Of a DNA stretch of 64,000 nucleotides, positions 48,408-56,629 are shown one piece after another. The translations under genes and the position numbers were made by a program. The notes under the pieces are model-generated. The model ran no database searches. It was not told where the DNA came from and worked only from the letters and a program-made list of their open reading frames with translations. Numbering within the stretch: position 1 is the stretch's first letter; every line of letters begins with the position of its first letter. The DNA is taken from positions 1 to 64,000 of the forward strand of contig CAMGZH010000008.1 in the NCBI GenBank assembly GCA_946182825.1, in the 5' to 3' direction. The DNA is from an uncultured Lachnospiraceae bacterium (GTDB lineage Bacteria > Bacillota > Clostridia > Lachnospirales > Lachnospiraceae).

Positions 48408-50198
48408 TTATTTTAACTGACCTTTCCCGAGAATAATGTTGTCAATGATCCGATCGGATGCATGACCATCATATTCCCCGAAATTATCCTTAACAAACTG
48501 TTCGATCTTCTCCGCTTCAAAATCTTCCTCCCGAAGCGCTTTCATCATCTCATCAAAGGAATCACACACCTTACCCGGCGCTGTCTCCTTCACCGGACGA
48601 TGCACACCTCTTGTCAGTTCGTATCGCTCACGGTCGTAAGTGAAGAACAGAACCGGACGCTTCATCAGAGCATACTCAAAGAAAGCGGAGGAATAGTCTG
48701 TGATCAGAAGATCGGTGATATAGTACAGATCGTTGATACTCGGATATGAGGAAATATCCTGAATACGATCCTTATACTCCTCAGGGATCTTCGGCTTCTT
48801 GGTTACAAACGGATGCATCTTGAACAGGAAGACCTTGTCCTCTCCGCAGTAATCATAGATCTGAGACAGATCCAGTTCATCATATGGATAATAGGCTGAC
48901 TTCTGTCCGGTTCCACGATAGGTCGGTGCAAAAAGGATCACCTTTTTACCCTTCAGATCCGGATGCTCCGCGTAGAAGGATTCCTTGAACTGCGCGATCT
49001 TATTCTCATCCAGAAATCCATCCAGACGTGGCATTCCATATGGTAAAAAGGCGCTTCTTTCGATTCCGAACACCTCTTCAAATACATGGATCAGCTTCTT
49101 GGAAGCTGTGATGACATTGGTATATTCCTTGTGACAGGTTCCTGCCGGGAAAGGTGATCCCTTCTTACCAAAACGGCAGAAGCCTACCGCCTTGAATCCC
49201 TCGCCTGCATGCCACAGCTGTACAAGACGGGTCTTCGGATCCAGATGGAACTGCTCAAAGATCGGCACAAAGTCATCCACAAAGATAACATCCTGCTTTG
49301 CGATGAGAGTTACCGTCTTGATCCAGCTCCGAACACTCTGATGCTTTCCGACTGCAATTCTTGTAGAGGTGGAGATCACATAATCCTCTCCCAGTCCTCT
49401 TTCATTGACTCTGTCATAAACAGCCTTCAGGTTACCCCAAAGGTAATTCTTCGTCTCTGTCATAAACAGAATCCGGTTGCCCTTCTTCGGCGCGAAGAAA
49501 CGGACAAAATGGTAATACGAATTGATCAACGCACATACAAAGCGATGACGGAGTTTTTTCCGCTTACCCTTGAAGGTCATGGCCTCTGCCAGGCTGTGAT
49601 ACTTCGCCCACTTGTTATTATCGATCATAAAGTGGGAACGCATCAAAAAGGACAGCATACCGTCCTTGCTGTTATAGAAATCAAACGTCAGCGTATACGC
49701 CATGTGGTTGTTATTATAACGGAAGACTCTGGACAGATCTTCCTTCTTCTCGGCAACCTTGTAATCCAGTGAGCAGATATGCTCCTCGTCCTCCGGCAGG
49801 ATAGCTACGATCTGCCAGTTTCCGTTATTCAAAAAGGATCTGCCATTCGCTGCCGGCATACTGATCATACAATCGAATCTGCCGTCTTCTTTCTTTTCAA
49901 AGAGGACATCCGTCTCTTCCTTGATGGTGTTAACGACCACCCGCTTATTCGGTGTTCGCTTGACCATGGTAACCTGACCGTTTACCACCTTCTCCATCAT
50001 AGGATCTTCCACCACATGCATGGTCTGGTTGTACACTTCTCTCGGTACTTTTTCATGTGACTGCGAAAAACGTCGGAGCACAAATTTCGTCGGTGCCTTT
50101 GCCTCATCCGCTACAGTTACGACAATATGTAAAAAGATTCTCTCCCAATAAATCTCTGTGATCTTATATTGCTCTGACGTTGTATCAAACGTTTCCAT
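48408..50198 (-). CDS. CDP-glycerol glycerophosphotransferase-like enzyme (TagB/TarF/TarL family)
   Basis: This family adds or polymerises glycerol- or ribitol-phosphate in teichoic acids. The 596-residue protein starts at METFDTTSE, five bases past the previous stop codon; the frame is open 49 codons further inside the upstream gene. The first 250 residues form a beta-rich domain. The rest is a GT-B-like catalytic part with RLVQLWHAGEGFKAVGF, YGMPRLDGF, ILFAPTYRGTG and LLITDYSSAFFEYALMKRP. The usual WHGTPLK motif is replaced by WHAGEGFKAVG. It suggests a polymer with phosphodiester links. Confidence 0.9.
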   Translation of the reverse strand: METFDTTSEQYKITEIYWERIFLHIVVTVADEAKAPTKFVLRRFSQSHEKVPREVYNQTMHVVEDPMMEKVVNGQVTMVKRTPNKRVVVNTIKEETDVLFEKKEDGRFDCMISMPAANGRSFLNNGNWQIVAILPEDEEHICSLDYKVAEKKEDLSRVFRYNNNHMAYTLTFDFYNSKDGMLSFLMRSHFMIDNNKWAKYHSLAEAMTFKGKRKKLRHRFVCALINSYYHFVRFFAPKKGNRILFMTETKNYLWGNLKAVYDRVNERGLGEDYVISTSTRIAVGKHQSVRSWIKTVTLIAKQDVIFVDDFVPIFEQFHLDPKTRLVQLWHAGEGFKAVGFCRFGKKGSPFPAGTCHKEYTNVITASKKLIHVFEEVFGIERSAFLPYGMPRLDGFLDENKIAQFKESFYAEHPDLKGKKVILFAPTYRGTGQKSAYYPYDELDLSQIYDYCGEDKVFLFKMHPFVTKKPKIPEEYKDRIQDISSYPSINDLYYITDLLITDYSSAFFEYALMKRPVLFFTYDRERYELTRGVHRPVKETAPGKVCDSFDEMMKALREEDFEAEKIEQFVKDNFGEYDGHASDRIIDNIILGKGQLK

Positions 50199-50202
50199 TT
50201 CC

Positions 50203-51597
50203 TTATTTCTCCTCCAACTTTTTCTTAAGTTCGGAAATCTCCCTCTTACTTGCTTCGTACTTATCAAACAACTCGTTGTATGTTCGATACGTTCTTCTGC
50301 TCTTACGCTGAAGCTTAAGATCTGCTTCTTCCTCAGATACTCCAATGGTAGGCTTCATGACCTTTAAGATCTTCTCATAGGTAAAACAGTTGATCTTGCG
50401 ATTCGGCATTGCCACATTCTTAATTCCGTCAAAGAGTGTTTCGTAAACCGAACGCAGGAACTTCGGATCCTTTTTTACCCCTTCCTGCATAATGGCTTCC
50501 AGCTGATCTGCCATGCGGACAACATCCACGCCTCCATCGGTCACTTCAACGATACGCTCCGGATAACCGATGCTCTCATAGAAATAGGAGACCTTGTTGT
50601 TCCATACCAGTCCAATGGAAGGAACACCATAAGAGAAGGAAACAATACTTGGGTGTAATCGTGCTGTTACCACAGCATCATATCCTGAAATTCTTCTCGC
50701 CAGATCCTCCGGCTTATTGATTCCAAACCGGCATCTAGCAGGAGAAATACCATACTGAACGATCAGACGATCCAGAAATGCCTCGTCTCCAAAGTGTCCA
50801 CTTGTCAAAAACTCATAAGCTATGCCGCGCTTTAACAGCTCTTCTCCCAGCTTGACGTACATCTGGGCAGAGGCATGCTCATCGAAATCAACACCGTTAT
50901 CTAAAAACGCATGGGCCCGGATTACAAAGATTCCCACCCGTCGGTTGTTCTTTGATTTGTTCCTGTCAAAGTTCTCGAATCTTCGGGAAGCAAAAACAGC
51001 CGGATCTGCCACCTTGCGGATTTCCAGATCCTCTCTGGCCTTAAACTTCATAAGGGAATCAATATCGTCTCTTGTTGTGATCTGATGAACACAAGGAAGG
51101 TTTAACGCCTTCTTCAGTCTCTGACACTTCGGATTATCCTCATCATATCCCTCTACTCCAATCGCAGAGAAGATCACCGGCTTCCCGTACTCCTGCGCCA
51201 ACTCAAGTGTCAGCGCCGTTCTCTCATAGAACATCTGGTATCGGTAATTAAACAGGGGGGCTCCACCGAAAATGATCATATCGCACTCGGAAATCAAATT
51301 TCTCGCTCTCTCAAGAAGATCTTCATTTCTTGTCTCCATGTAGCGCTTTGTAATAATGGCCGCCGCACAAGACTTTACCGTGAAATGCAGGCTTCCGATT
51401 CCGATGTTTTTCATAACGGTTCGAATCAACGAAATATCGCAGGCCTCGATCACCTGATCTCCGGTGTTATCAGAATCCCGATTGGTTAAAAGTAAAATTC
51501 GAAACGGATTCTCCTGGCTGTATGGATCATGACGGAAGCGTATTCTCTGAAAAACTTCTCTCATCACCTTTAATACTGCAGCCTTGTTTAAACCCAT
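50203..51597 (-). CDS. Polysaccharide pyruvyltransferase family protein, copy 2
   Basis: The 464-residue paralogue of the protein at 45856-47346 shares TNRDSDNTGDQVIEACD, FGGAPLFNYRYQMFYERT, an SAIGVE motif and TARLHPSIVSFSYGVP. It has an extra N-terminal stretch (residues 1-25) and only a short C-terminal coiled coil. Keeping two copies in one operon suggests different acceptor sugars or a heteromeric enzyme. The start follows ATAGGAGATATTAT. Confidence 0.85.
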   Translation of the reverse strand: MGLNKAAVLKVMREVFQRIRFRHDPYSQENPFRILLLTNRDSDNTGDQVIEACDISLIRTVMKNIGIGSLHFTVKSCAAAIITKRYMETRNEDLLERARNLISECDMIIFGGAPLFNYRYQMFYERTALTLELAQEYGKPVIFSAIGVEGYDEDNPKCQRLKKALNLPCVHQITTRDDIDSLMKFKAREDLEIRKVADPAVFASRRFENFDRNKSKNNRRVGIFVIRAHAFLDNGVDFDEHASAQMYVKLGEELLKRGIAYEFLTSGHFGDEAFLDRLIVQYGISPARCRFGINKPEDLARRISGYDAVVTARLHPSIVSFSYGVPSIGLVWNNKVSYFYESIGYPERIVEVTDGGVDVVRMADQLEAIMQEGVKKDPKFLRSVYETLFDGIKNVAMPNRKINCFTYEKILKVMKPTIGVSEEEADLKLQRKSRRTYRTYNELFDKYEASKREISELKKKLEEK

Positions 51598-51614
51598 ATA
51601 ATATCTCCTATTTC

Positions 51615-52514
51615 TTACAATTTCAATTCATACAGGACATGCTTTTCCACCTGGTCTGCCGGTGGCGGTGTCATATAATCCGGTCCATAAAGTCCTGTAA
51701 GATATTCCTGATAGTTACCCGGGACCTGTGCCATTCGCTCCTCGAACTTCATTGACTTTGTATCCCAATATTTCACTCTTCTCTGTAGCTCTCCGAAATA
51801 ATGTCTGCGCCCTGACGGGCATGAAATATAATTTGACCGGTCATTTCGGCACATGCTGTGCCAGGCCATCACTCTCTTATACCAGAACTGCGGTGTCAGT
51901 GATGGTAGTGCTCCCATCAACGCCTTGATCCGCATTACCCTTCCGGCCTTTTTATTATCCCTTGTCAGCCGGGCAAATTCTTTGCGCCAGCGAAACGCCC
52001 GAATACAGGACAGCAAAAAAGATCCTCCATCACAGAGCCCCCCATGGAGCTTTCGAAGAATCGCAGCATCCGGTGTATTCTCATAAACAAAAAGATCCAC
52101 CTTCACACCACAGTTTTCCTCTTCCTGATTCTGATACTCCCGGAAGATGGTACCCTTCTTCTGCACCTGATAAAACGTGCTGTAGTATCCGGCCGTCTGC
52201 AACGGACGTATCACGCGATACCGATCGCCCAACCGCTGCTCCACCAGATCACAAAGCTTTTCGATGTGGCTTCGTGGGATATTCAGATCGATATCATCAT
52301 CCCAGGGAATCATGCCCCGGTGCCTGACGGCACCAAGACAGGAACCACCTCCCAGCACATACGGAATGTTCGCCTTCTCACAAAGGTCCATCACATCCCA
52401 CGCGATCTGCTTCACAAGAACACGCAGCTCCTGCAGTTCCTTCTCTGTCAGCTCATGCAGTCCATCGGTTCTGGATAATTCTTTTTTAAAAAGTTCTGTT
52501 GTTTCAAGCTTCAT
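51615..52514 (-). CDS. LicD family phosphotransferase
   Basis: LicD proteins add phosphocholine or other phospho-groups to surface glycans. The 299-residue protein has the signature VLGGGSCLGAVRHRG followed by PWDDDIDL, with the metal-binding Asp residues. It has no choline kinase or uptake genes near it, so the donor may be CDP-glycerol or CDP-ribitol (tarI is in the same region). It is the first gene of the second wall-polymer operon. I choose ATG at 52514, preceded by GGTGAT; TTG at 52529 is possible. Confidence 0.88.
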   Translation of the reverse strand: MKLETTELFKKELSRTDGLHELTEKELQELRVLVKQIAWDVMDLCEKANIPYVLGGGSCLGAVRHRGMIPWDDDIDLNIPRSHIEKLCDLVEQRLGDRYRVIRPLQTAGYYSTFYQVQKKGTIFREYQNQEEENCGVKVDLFVYENTPDAAILRKLHGGLCDGGSFLLSCIRAFRWRKEFARLTRDNKKAGRVMRIKALMGALPSLTPQFWYKRVMAWHSMCRNDRSNYISCPSGRRHYFGELQRRVKYWDTKSMKFEERMAQVPGNYQEYLTGLYGPDYMTPPPADQVEKHVLYELKL

Positions 52515-52535
52515 TCGAGCAATCACCAATTGTGT

Positions 52536-52564
52536 AGTATAACAAAACTACCATTTTTTGACAA
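52536..52564 (-). promoter_or_regulatory. Promoter of the second wall-polymer operon
   Basis: TTGTCA (52559-52564), a 17-base spacer and TATACT (52536-52541). It lies just past the murI stop codon and gives a leader of about 15 bases. Confidence 0.75.
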
Positions 52565-52576
52565 TTTTCTACTTCT

Positions 52577-53434
52577 CTATTTTGAAAGTAACAGTCTCCT
52601 GCAAAGAGCGATCTTCTCCTCTGCATCCTCTGCCGAGGTATCAAAGGTCACCCTTGCGAGGATCTCCTCGTCACTTTGCGGTGCCGCCGGCTCTGTTTCC
52701 GGAATCAACAGTCCTGCCGCAAAAAGTCTCCGTCTCATCTCCCTTGCGGTACCGTTGGCTCCGTCAAACACCCGGGTTCCACCTCCAAGAGCTTCTTCAA
52801 TCTGATCCGCAACAAAAGGATAGTGGGTACATCCGGTCACCACCGCATCCATGGGTCCGTACTTCCCTCCCGGCGCGTAATCCTTCAGCATCTCCTTCAA
52901 AAAAACCAAAACCTCTTCGCTTCCGCCTTTTCCTTCTTCCACGTATTCCATCAATCCGGGACAGGCCAAGGGATATACCTGCGCCTCTTCTCCATACTTC
53001 CGTAACAACTGATGAAACTTTTCCTCCCGAATGGTCATGGGGGTTGCCATCACAAGAACCTTCGGATGATCCATAAAAGAAGTTGCCGGCTTTAATGCCG
53101 GCTCAATTCCCACCAGTGGCAGCTGTGGATAAGCTTCTCTTAATGATCGCACCGCTGCGCTGGTGGCTGTGTTACAGGCGATGCACACGCCCTTTACTCC
53201 CCGTCTCAAAAAATCTCTGACGTGAAGTGAAGTAAGCCGTCGCACCTCCTCCTTGGTCTTGGTCCCGTATGGGGCGTTAAGGGAATCCCCGTAGTAATAG
53301 AACTTCTCCTTCGGCATGACCCGAACCAGCTCTCGCAATACGGAAATTCCTCCCATTCCGGAATCAAAGACCGCGATGGGCTCCTGTAACTTTTCCTCCG
53401 GAATTATTTGTTTTAATCTACTATCATTATCCAT
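52577..53434 (-). CDS. murI: Glutamate racemase
   Basis: It makes D-glutamate for peptidoglycan. The 285-residue protein begins MDNDSRLKQ; the catalytic cysteines are in ACNTATSAA (Cys87 with this start) and GCTHYPF, and the FDSGMGG motif is present. The frame is open 50 codons further upstream, but that part runs through a repeat element, has unusual composition and matches nothing, so I reject it. The binding site is weak (GGTACA). It lies downstream of ddl beyond the inverted-repeat element. Confidence 0.93.
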   Translation of the reverse strand: MDNDSRLKQIIPEEKLQEPIAVFDSGMGGISVLRELVRVMPKEKFYYYGDSLNAPYGTKTKEEVRRLTSLHVRDFLRRGVKGVCIACNTATSAAVRSLREAYPQLPLVGIEPALKPATSFMDHPKVLVMATPMTIREEKFHQLLRKYGEEAQVYPLACPGLMEYVEEGKGGSEEVLVFLKEMLKDYAPGGKYGPMDAVVTGCTHYPFVADQIEEALGGGTRVFDGANGTAREMRRRLFAAGLLIPETEPAAPQSDEEILARVTFDTSAEDAEEKIALCRRLLLSK

Positions 53435-53545
53435 TGTACCAAATGCTTTCTTCCATTTGTTATGCTTGCGTGTTATTTGCCCTCGACACATCTCCCTGCC
53501 GGTACTGGCAGTCGGTTGCCAGGCTTTCTTGGCACGTACACTATC

Positions 53546-53560
53546 TCGTCGGCTCTTTTT
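53546..53560 (-). repeat. Solo copy of the element end next to the inverted-repeat element
   Basis: TCGTCGGCTCTTTTT here is the exact complement of 53713-53727. It and the following sequence form an imperfect direct repeat, about 35 bases long, with 53563-53600 on the minus strand (both carry AAAGAGCCGAC and end in CCAAGAAAG). Confidence 0.7.
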
Positions 53561-53587
53561 ATTCTTTCTTGGTGCTTGTACCATCGA

Positions 53588-53725
53588 GTCGGCTCTTTCT
53601 ATGCGCCCAAGGTGCTTAACGAGCCGTCGTTACTTGCCGCCGGCAAAGCCGACGGCTTACGTAACGCGACGAGCGAGTTCCAGAGCCGCAAGGCGTCACC
53701 GAGGGCGCATAGAAAAAGAGCCGAC
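53588..53725. mobile_element. 138-bp inverted-repeat element (MITE-like)
   Basis: The ends are GTCGGCTCTTTCTATGCGCCC (53588-53608, shown in parts: GTCGGCTCTTT then CTATGCGCCC) and its complement at 53703-53725 with two extra bases. Inside are further nested dyads (CGTTAC/GTAACG, CCGTCG/CGACGG, TTGCCG/CGGCAA), so the whole element can fold into one long hairpin. No coding sequence is present. Size and ends suit a miniature inverted-repeat element, though a target duplication is not clear. Confidence 0.6.
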
Positions 53726-53772
53726 GAAAAAGCTATCGGAAAATCTATCAAAAAAAGCACAGCAAAGAGCCC

Positions 53773-54957
53773 TTACATCTTCGAACCCTTCGCTCCCCCA
53801 AACGCATTCTGGTCAAGAATATTCGTATCAAAGGTAAAGGTCATCGCGCGATCCTTTCTCGCACGCTTTAAAGCCATCTGGATGATCTGGTCCAGAAGAT
53901 CGGAATACTTAAGACCCGTAGGCTCCCAAAGATAGAAGGATAAGGAACCCGGAATCGTGTTGATCTCATTGAAGTAAAGCGCACCGTTCTCCTCATCGAT
54001 CATAAAGTCGATACGAGCCACACCGTTGCAGCCAAAAGCCTTGAAGGCACGAACAGCGTACTCCTGAATCTTCTTGGTAACGTCCTCAGGAAGCTCAGCC
54101 GGGATCTTACGGCTGACAGAAGCCATACCCTTGGAGCCGCCGTCCTTGGAGCCCTGTCCCATGTACTTGTCCTCGTAAGAAAGGATGTCCTTAGAATGGA
54201 AAGGCTCCTCAAGGATGGATGCTCTTGCACCGGAATCATCACCGAGAACGGAACAGTTGATCTCCTTTAGCTGGGAGATACCATGCTCAACCAGAACAAT
54301 GGTAGCGTATGTAAAAGCGTCATCGATCGCAGCAATCAGTTCCTGACGATTCTTTGCCATGGAGATACCGACAGAAGAACCGGAGTTTACCGGCTTAACG
54401 ATGGCAGGATAACCAACCTTGTCCTCCGCTCTCTGAAGCAGAGAATCCATGTCGGCGTAATCGTCCTCATGGAAGCAGATGCAGTCAAGAACAGGAATAT
54501 CGTTGTCCTTTAAAACACACTTACTGATGTACTTATCCATTCCGATGGCAGCCGCGGTAACGTCACAGCCTACAAACGGAACACCCAGGGTCTTGAGGAA
54601 TCCCATTAAAGTTCCATCCTCTTCATTGGTACCGTGAACAATCGGAAAAGCAACATCAACCTCGATCTCCTTCATGGAACCGAACATCTTCTTAGGGTAT
54701 GGGGAAAGAACTACCTTGTCGCCCTCATTGACCCAGATGACCTTCTGGGAACGGGACAGAAGGCCGTCGATATCCTTATAGGCCTCGATCTTACCGATGT
54801 CCTCACCTACGTAAAACTGATTGTCCTTTGTGATATATACAGGAATGGTCTCGTACTTGTCGGTATCAATGCTAAGCAGAGCCTGGATTCCGGAAATAAC
54901 GGAAACCTCATGCTCTACACTGCGTCCACCATACATTACTGCTACTCTTGTCTTCAT
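53773..54957 (-). CDS. ddl: D-alanine--D-alanine ligase
   Basis: It joins two D-alanines for the peptidoglycan stem. The 394-residue protein starts at MKTRVAVMYGG behind AAGGAGAAGAAA; 25 further codons are open upstream inside murF and are not needed. The EHEVSVISG motif and the omega loop SYEDKYMGQG with the Lys-Tyr pair typical of D-Ala-specific ligases (as opposed to VanA-type D-lactate ligases) are present. ATP-grasp motifs and FNEINTIPG are intact. It is a little longer than average. It follows murF by 10 bases. Confidence 0.94.
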   Translation of the reverse strand: MKTRVAVMYGGRSVEHEVSVISGIQALLSIDTDKYETIPVYITKDNQFYVGEDIGKIEAYKDIDGLLSRSQKVIWVNEGDKVVLSPYPKKMFGSMKEIEVDVAFPIVHGTNEEDGTLMGFLKTLGVPFVGCDVTAAAIGMDKYISKCVLKDNDIPVLDCICFHEDDYADMDSLLQRAEDKVGYPAIVKPVNSGSSVGISMAKNRQELIAAIDDAFTYATIVLVEHGISQLKEINCSVLGDDSGARASILEEPFHSKDILSYEDKYMGQGSKDGGSKGMASVSRKIPAELPEDVTKKIQEYAVRAFKAFGCNGVARIDFMIDEENGALYFNEINTIPGSLSFYLWEPTGLKYSDLLDQIIQMALKRARKDRAMTFTFDTNILDQNAFGGAKGSKM

Positions 54958-54967
54958 TTTCTTCTCC

Positions 54968-56629
54968 TTAATAATTATCCGGTAAATCATTCTCCAGAAG
55001 AATGTACTTATGGCCTTCTTCTGTTCTTCCATATGCCCAGTCCAGCGCGCTCTTCAGATCATCGAAGCTACGGAGCTTTTTCTCTGGGAAACCGGAATCC
55101 AAGGCTCCATTGCGGATGGGATCTGTATGCGATCTGCGTCCTACCAAAGCAATGTAGTCACAGTTGGCTGCTGCATATGTTCCAAACTTATAGTTGTATT
55201 CATCTTCCTTGTCACCAAGTTCTACCATTCCCGGTGTAACCAGGATGCGCAGACCGTCAAACATGTGTAAGGTCTCAACGGCTGCCTTTGATCCCACCGG
55301 GTTCGAGTTGTAGGCATCGTCAATGATGGTCACGTTGCCTCTCTGGATCATCTGAAGTCTGTGCTCCACCGGCTCGATCCTTCGAACAGGAACACGAAGC
55401 TTCTCAAGAGGGATCCCCATCTCATGGGCCACTGCAATTGCTCCACAAACATTGATAACATTGTGTCCACCGATCAGACGCATGGCAAATCTTGCACTCT
55501 GCCCATCCGGCGCAGTTACGGTAAACTCCGTTCCCAGGTTGGAAAGCTTCAGGTCGGAAGCATGGTAGCCGTCGCCCTTTTCGTTGGTGTAGAACACAAC
55601 CTTCTTGTCCTTCTGATACTTTCCGGCATTGGAAGCGATGTACTCGTTGTCACCGTTTAAAAAGATCCTGCCGCCGACGGGAACCGCATCTGCCAGCTCA
55701 TACTTGGTGGCAATGATATTGTCCATGCTGTGGAAGGTCTCCAAATGCTGAGGTCCGATACTGGTAATGATTCCGGCATCCGGATGAACCAGATCACAGA
55801 TCTCCTTGATATCGTTCACATGACGGGCACCCATCTCACATAAAAAGATCTCGTGAGACGGCTTTAAATGCTCACGGATCGTTCGTACCACACCAAGGGT
55901 CGTGTTAAAATTGCCCGGCGTGATCAGCACATTGTAAAAATCCTCAAGAAGCGTATTCAGGTAATACTTCATACTTGTCTTACCGTAGCTTCCTGTAATT
56001 CCGATGATCTTCAGATTCGGCTGACTGTGAAGTCGCTTCAAGGCATCATGAATGTAATAATGTGTGATGCCGGCCTCCACCGGATGATTGATCCAGTTGA
56101 CCACCTGCATGATCCAGGGCTGTAGGAAAATATACAGCGTCATAGCAGTCACCAGCGGCAACATACGATCGCAGTTGTCGGCAAAGACCGTCATATGATG
56201 CTGTTTGCCACCGACCCGGTACATGGCAATGCTTAAAAGAACCGCAAGAAGCACATTGGTAAACACCTGTCGCTTGACTCTTGCGGTGTAGACCAGTTTC
56301 TTTTTTACATCATGCCTGCGATAGGTATCGTAGGCCATATTCACAGGAATCAGATAAAGGAACAGCAAAAATTCCACTGCCAGAACGCCCCAACGCTTCT
56401 GGAAGATGAAAAAACATGCCAGGATCAGAACCGCAAAGACCACCAGCGGATAACGCATACGCTGTCTTCGCTCATTTTTCAGAAGCCATGTTCTGTACTC
56501 ATCATTCTTGTAACCGTTCAACTGGAACATGTGCAGGTTATAGCGCATGGCTCCAAGATAGGTAAAGATCGCCATAATATACGCAGCTTCCCCGATGAAG
56601 GACAAGCCGGTCTTTAACCAGTGATTCAT
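54968..56629 (-). CDS. murF: MurF-like ligase with an N-terminal membrane domain
   Basis: MurF adds D-Ala-D-Ala to the UDP-MurNAc tripeptide. The 553-residue protein has the ATP motif GITGSYGKTS (210-219), NFNTTLGVVRT, EMGARHVNDI, ITSIGPQHLE and DDAYNSNPVGSK, all Mur-ligase signatures. In place of the usual soluble N-terminal domain, which binds the UDP part of the substrate, residues 1-180 carry about five hydrophobic helices. The protein should therefore sit in the membrane. Its position between a hydrolase gene and ddl supports the MurF role. A similar enzyme that works on a lipid-linked substrate is the other possibility. Confidence 0.85.
   Translation of the reverse strand: MNHWLKTGLSFIGEAAYIMAIFTYLGAMRYNLHMFQLNGYKNDEYRTWLLKNERRQRMRYPLVVFAVLILACFFIFQKRWGVLAVEFLLFLYLIPVNMAYDTYRRHDVKKKLVYTARVKRQVFTNVLLAVLLSIAMYRVGGKQHHMTVFADNCDRMLPLVTAMTLYIFLQPWIMQVVNWINHPVEAGITHYYIHDALKRLHSQPNLKIIGITGSYGKTSMKYYLNTLLEDFYNVLITPGNFNTTLGVVRTIREHLKPSHEIFLCEMGARHVNDIKEICDLVHPDAGIITSIGPQHLETFHSMDNIIATKYELADAVPVGGRIFLNGDNEYIASNAGKYQKDKKVVFYTNEKGDGYHASDLKLSNLGTEFTVTAPDGQSARFAMRLIGGHNVINVCGAIAVAHEMGIPLEKLRVPVRRIEPVEHRLQMIQRGNVTIIDDAYNSNPVGSKAAVETLHMFDGLRILVTPGMVELGDKEDEYNYKFGTYAAANCDYIALVGRRSHTDPIRNGALDSGFPEKKLRSFDDLKSALDWAYGRTEEGHKYILLENDLPDNY

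Larger units (their letters stand above)
53435..53772. other. Repeat-rich intergenic region between ddl and murI
   Basis: No gene is supported in these 338 bases. It contains the 138-bp inverted-repeat element at 53588-53725, a nearby extra copy of its end and two smaller hairpins (CTGCC/GGCAG and TGCCA/TGGCA). I could not place a murI promoter with confidence. Confidence 0.7.

Noticed and set aside
52514-52529. TTG start for licD at 52529
   Set aside because: It would start almost at the predicted transcription start without a binding site. ATG at 52514 has GGTGAT at good spacing. This is not fully settled.
53435-53584. N-terminal extension of murI through the intergenic repeats
   Set aside because: The extra 50 residues are basic, unlike any MurI, and come from repeat DNA. 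The normal enzyme starts at 53434.
53460-53760. CRISPR-like array in the repeats upstream of murI
   Set aside because: Repeats are inverted and nested, with two direct copies only. There are no regular spacers or cas genes.
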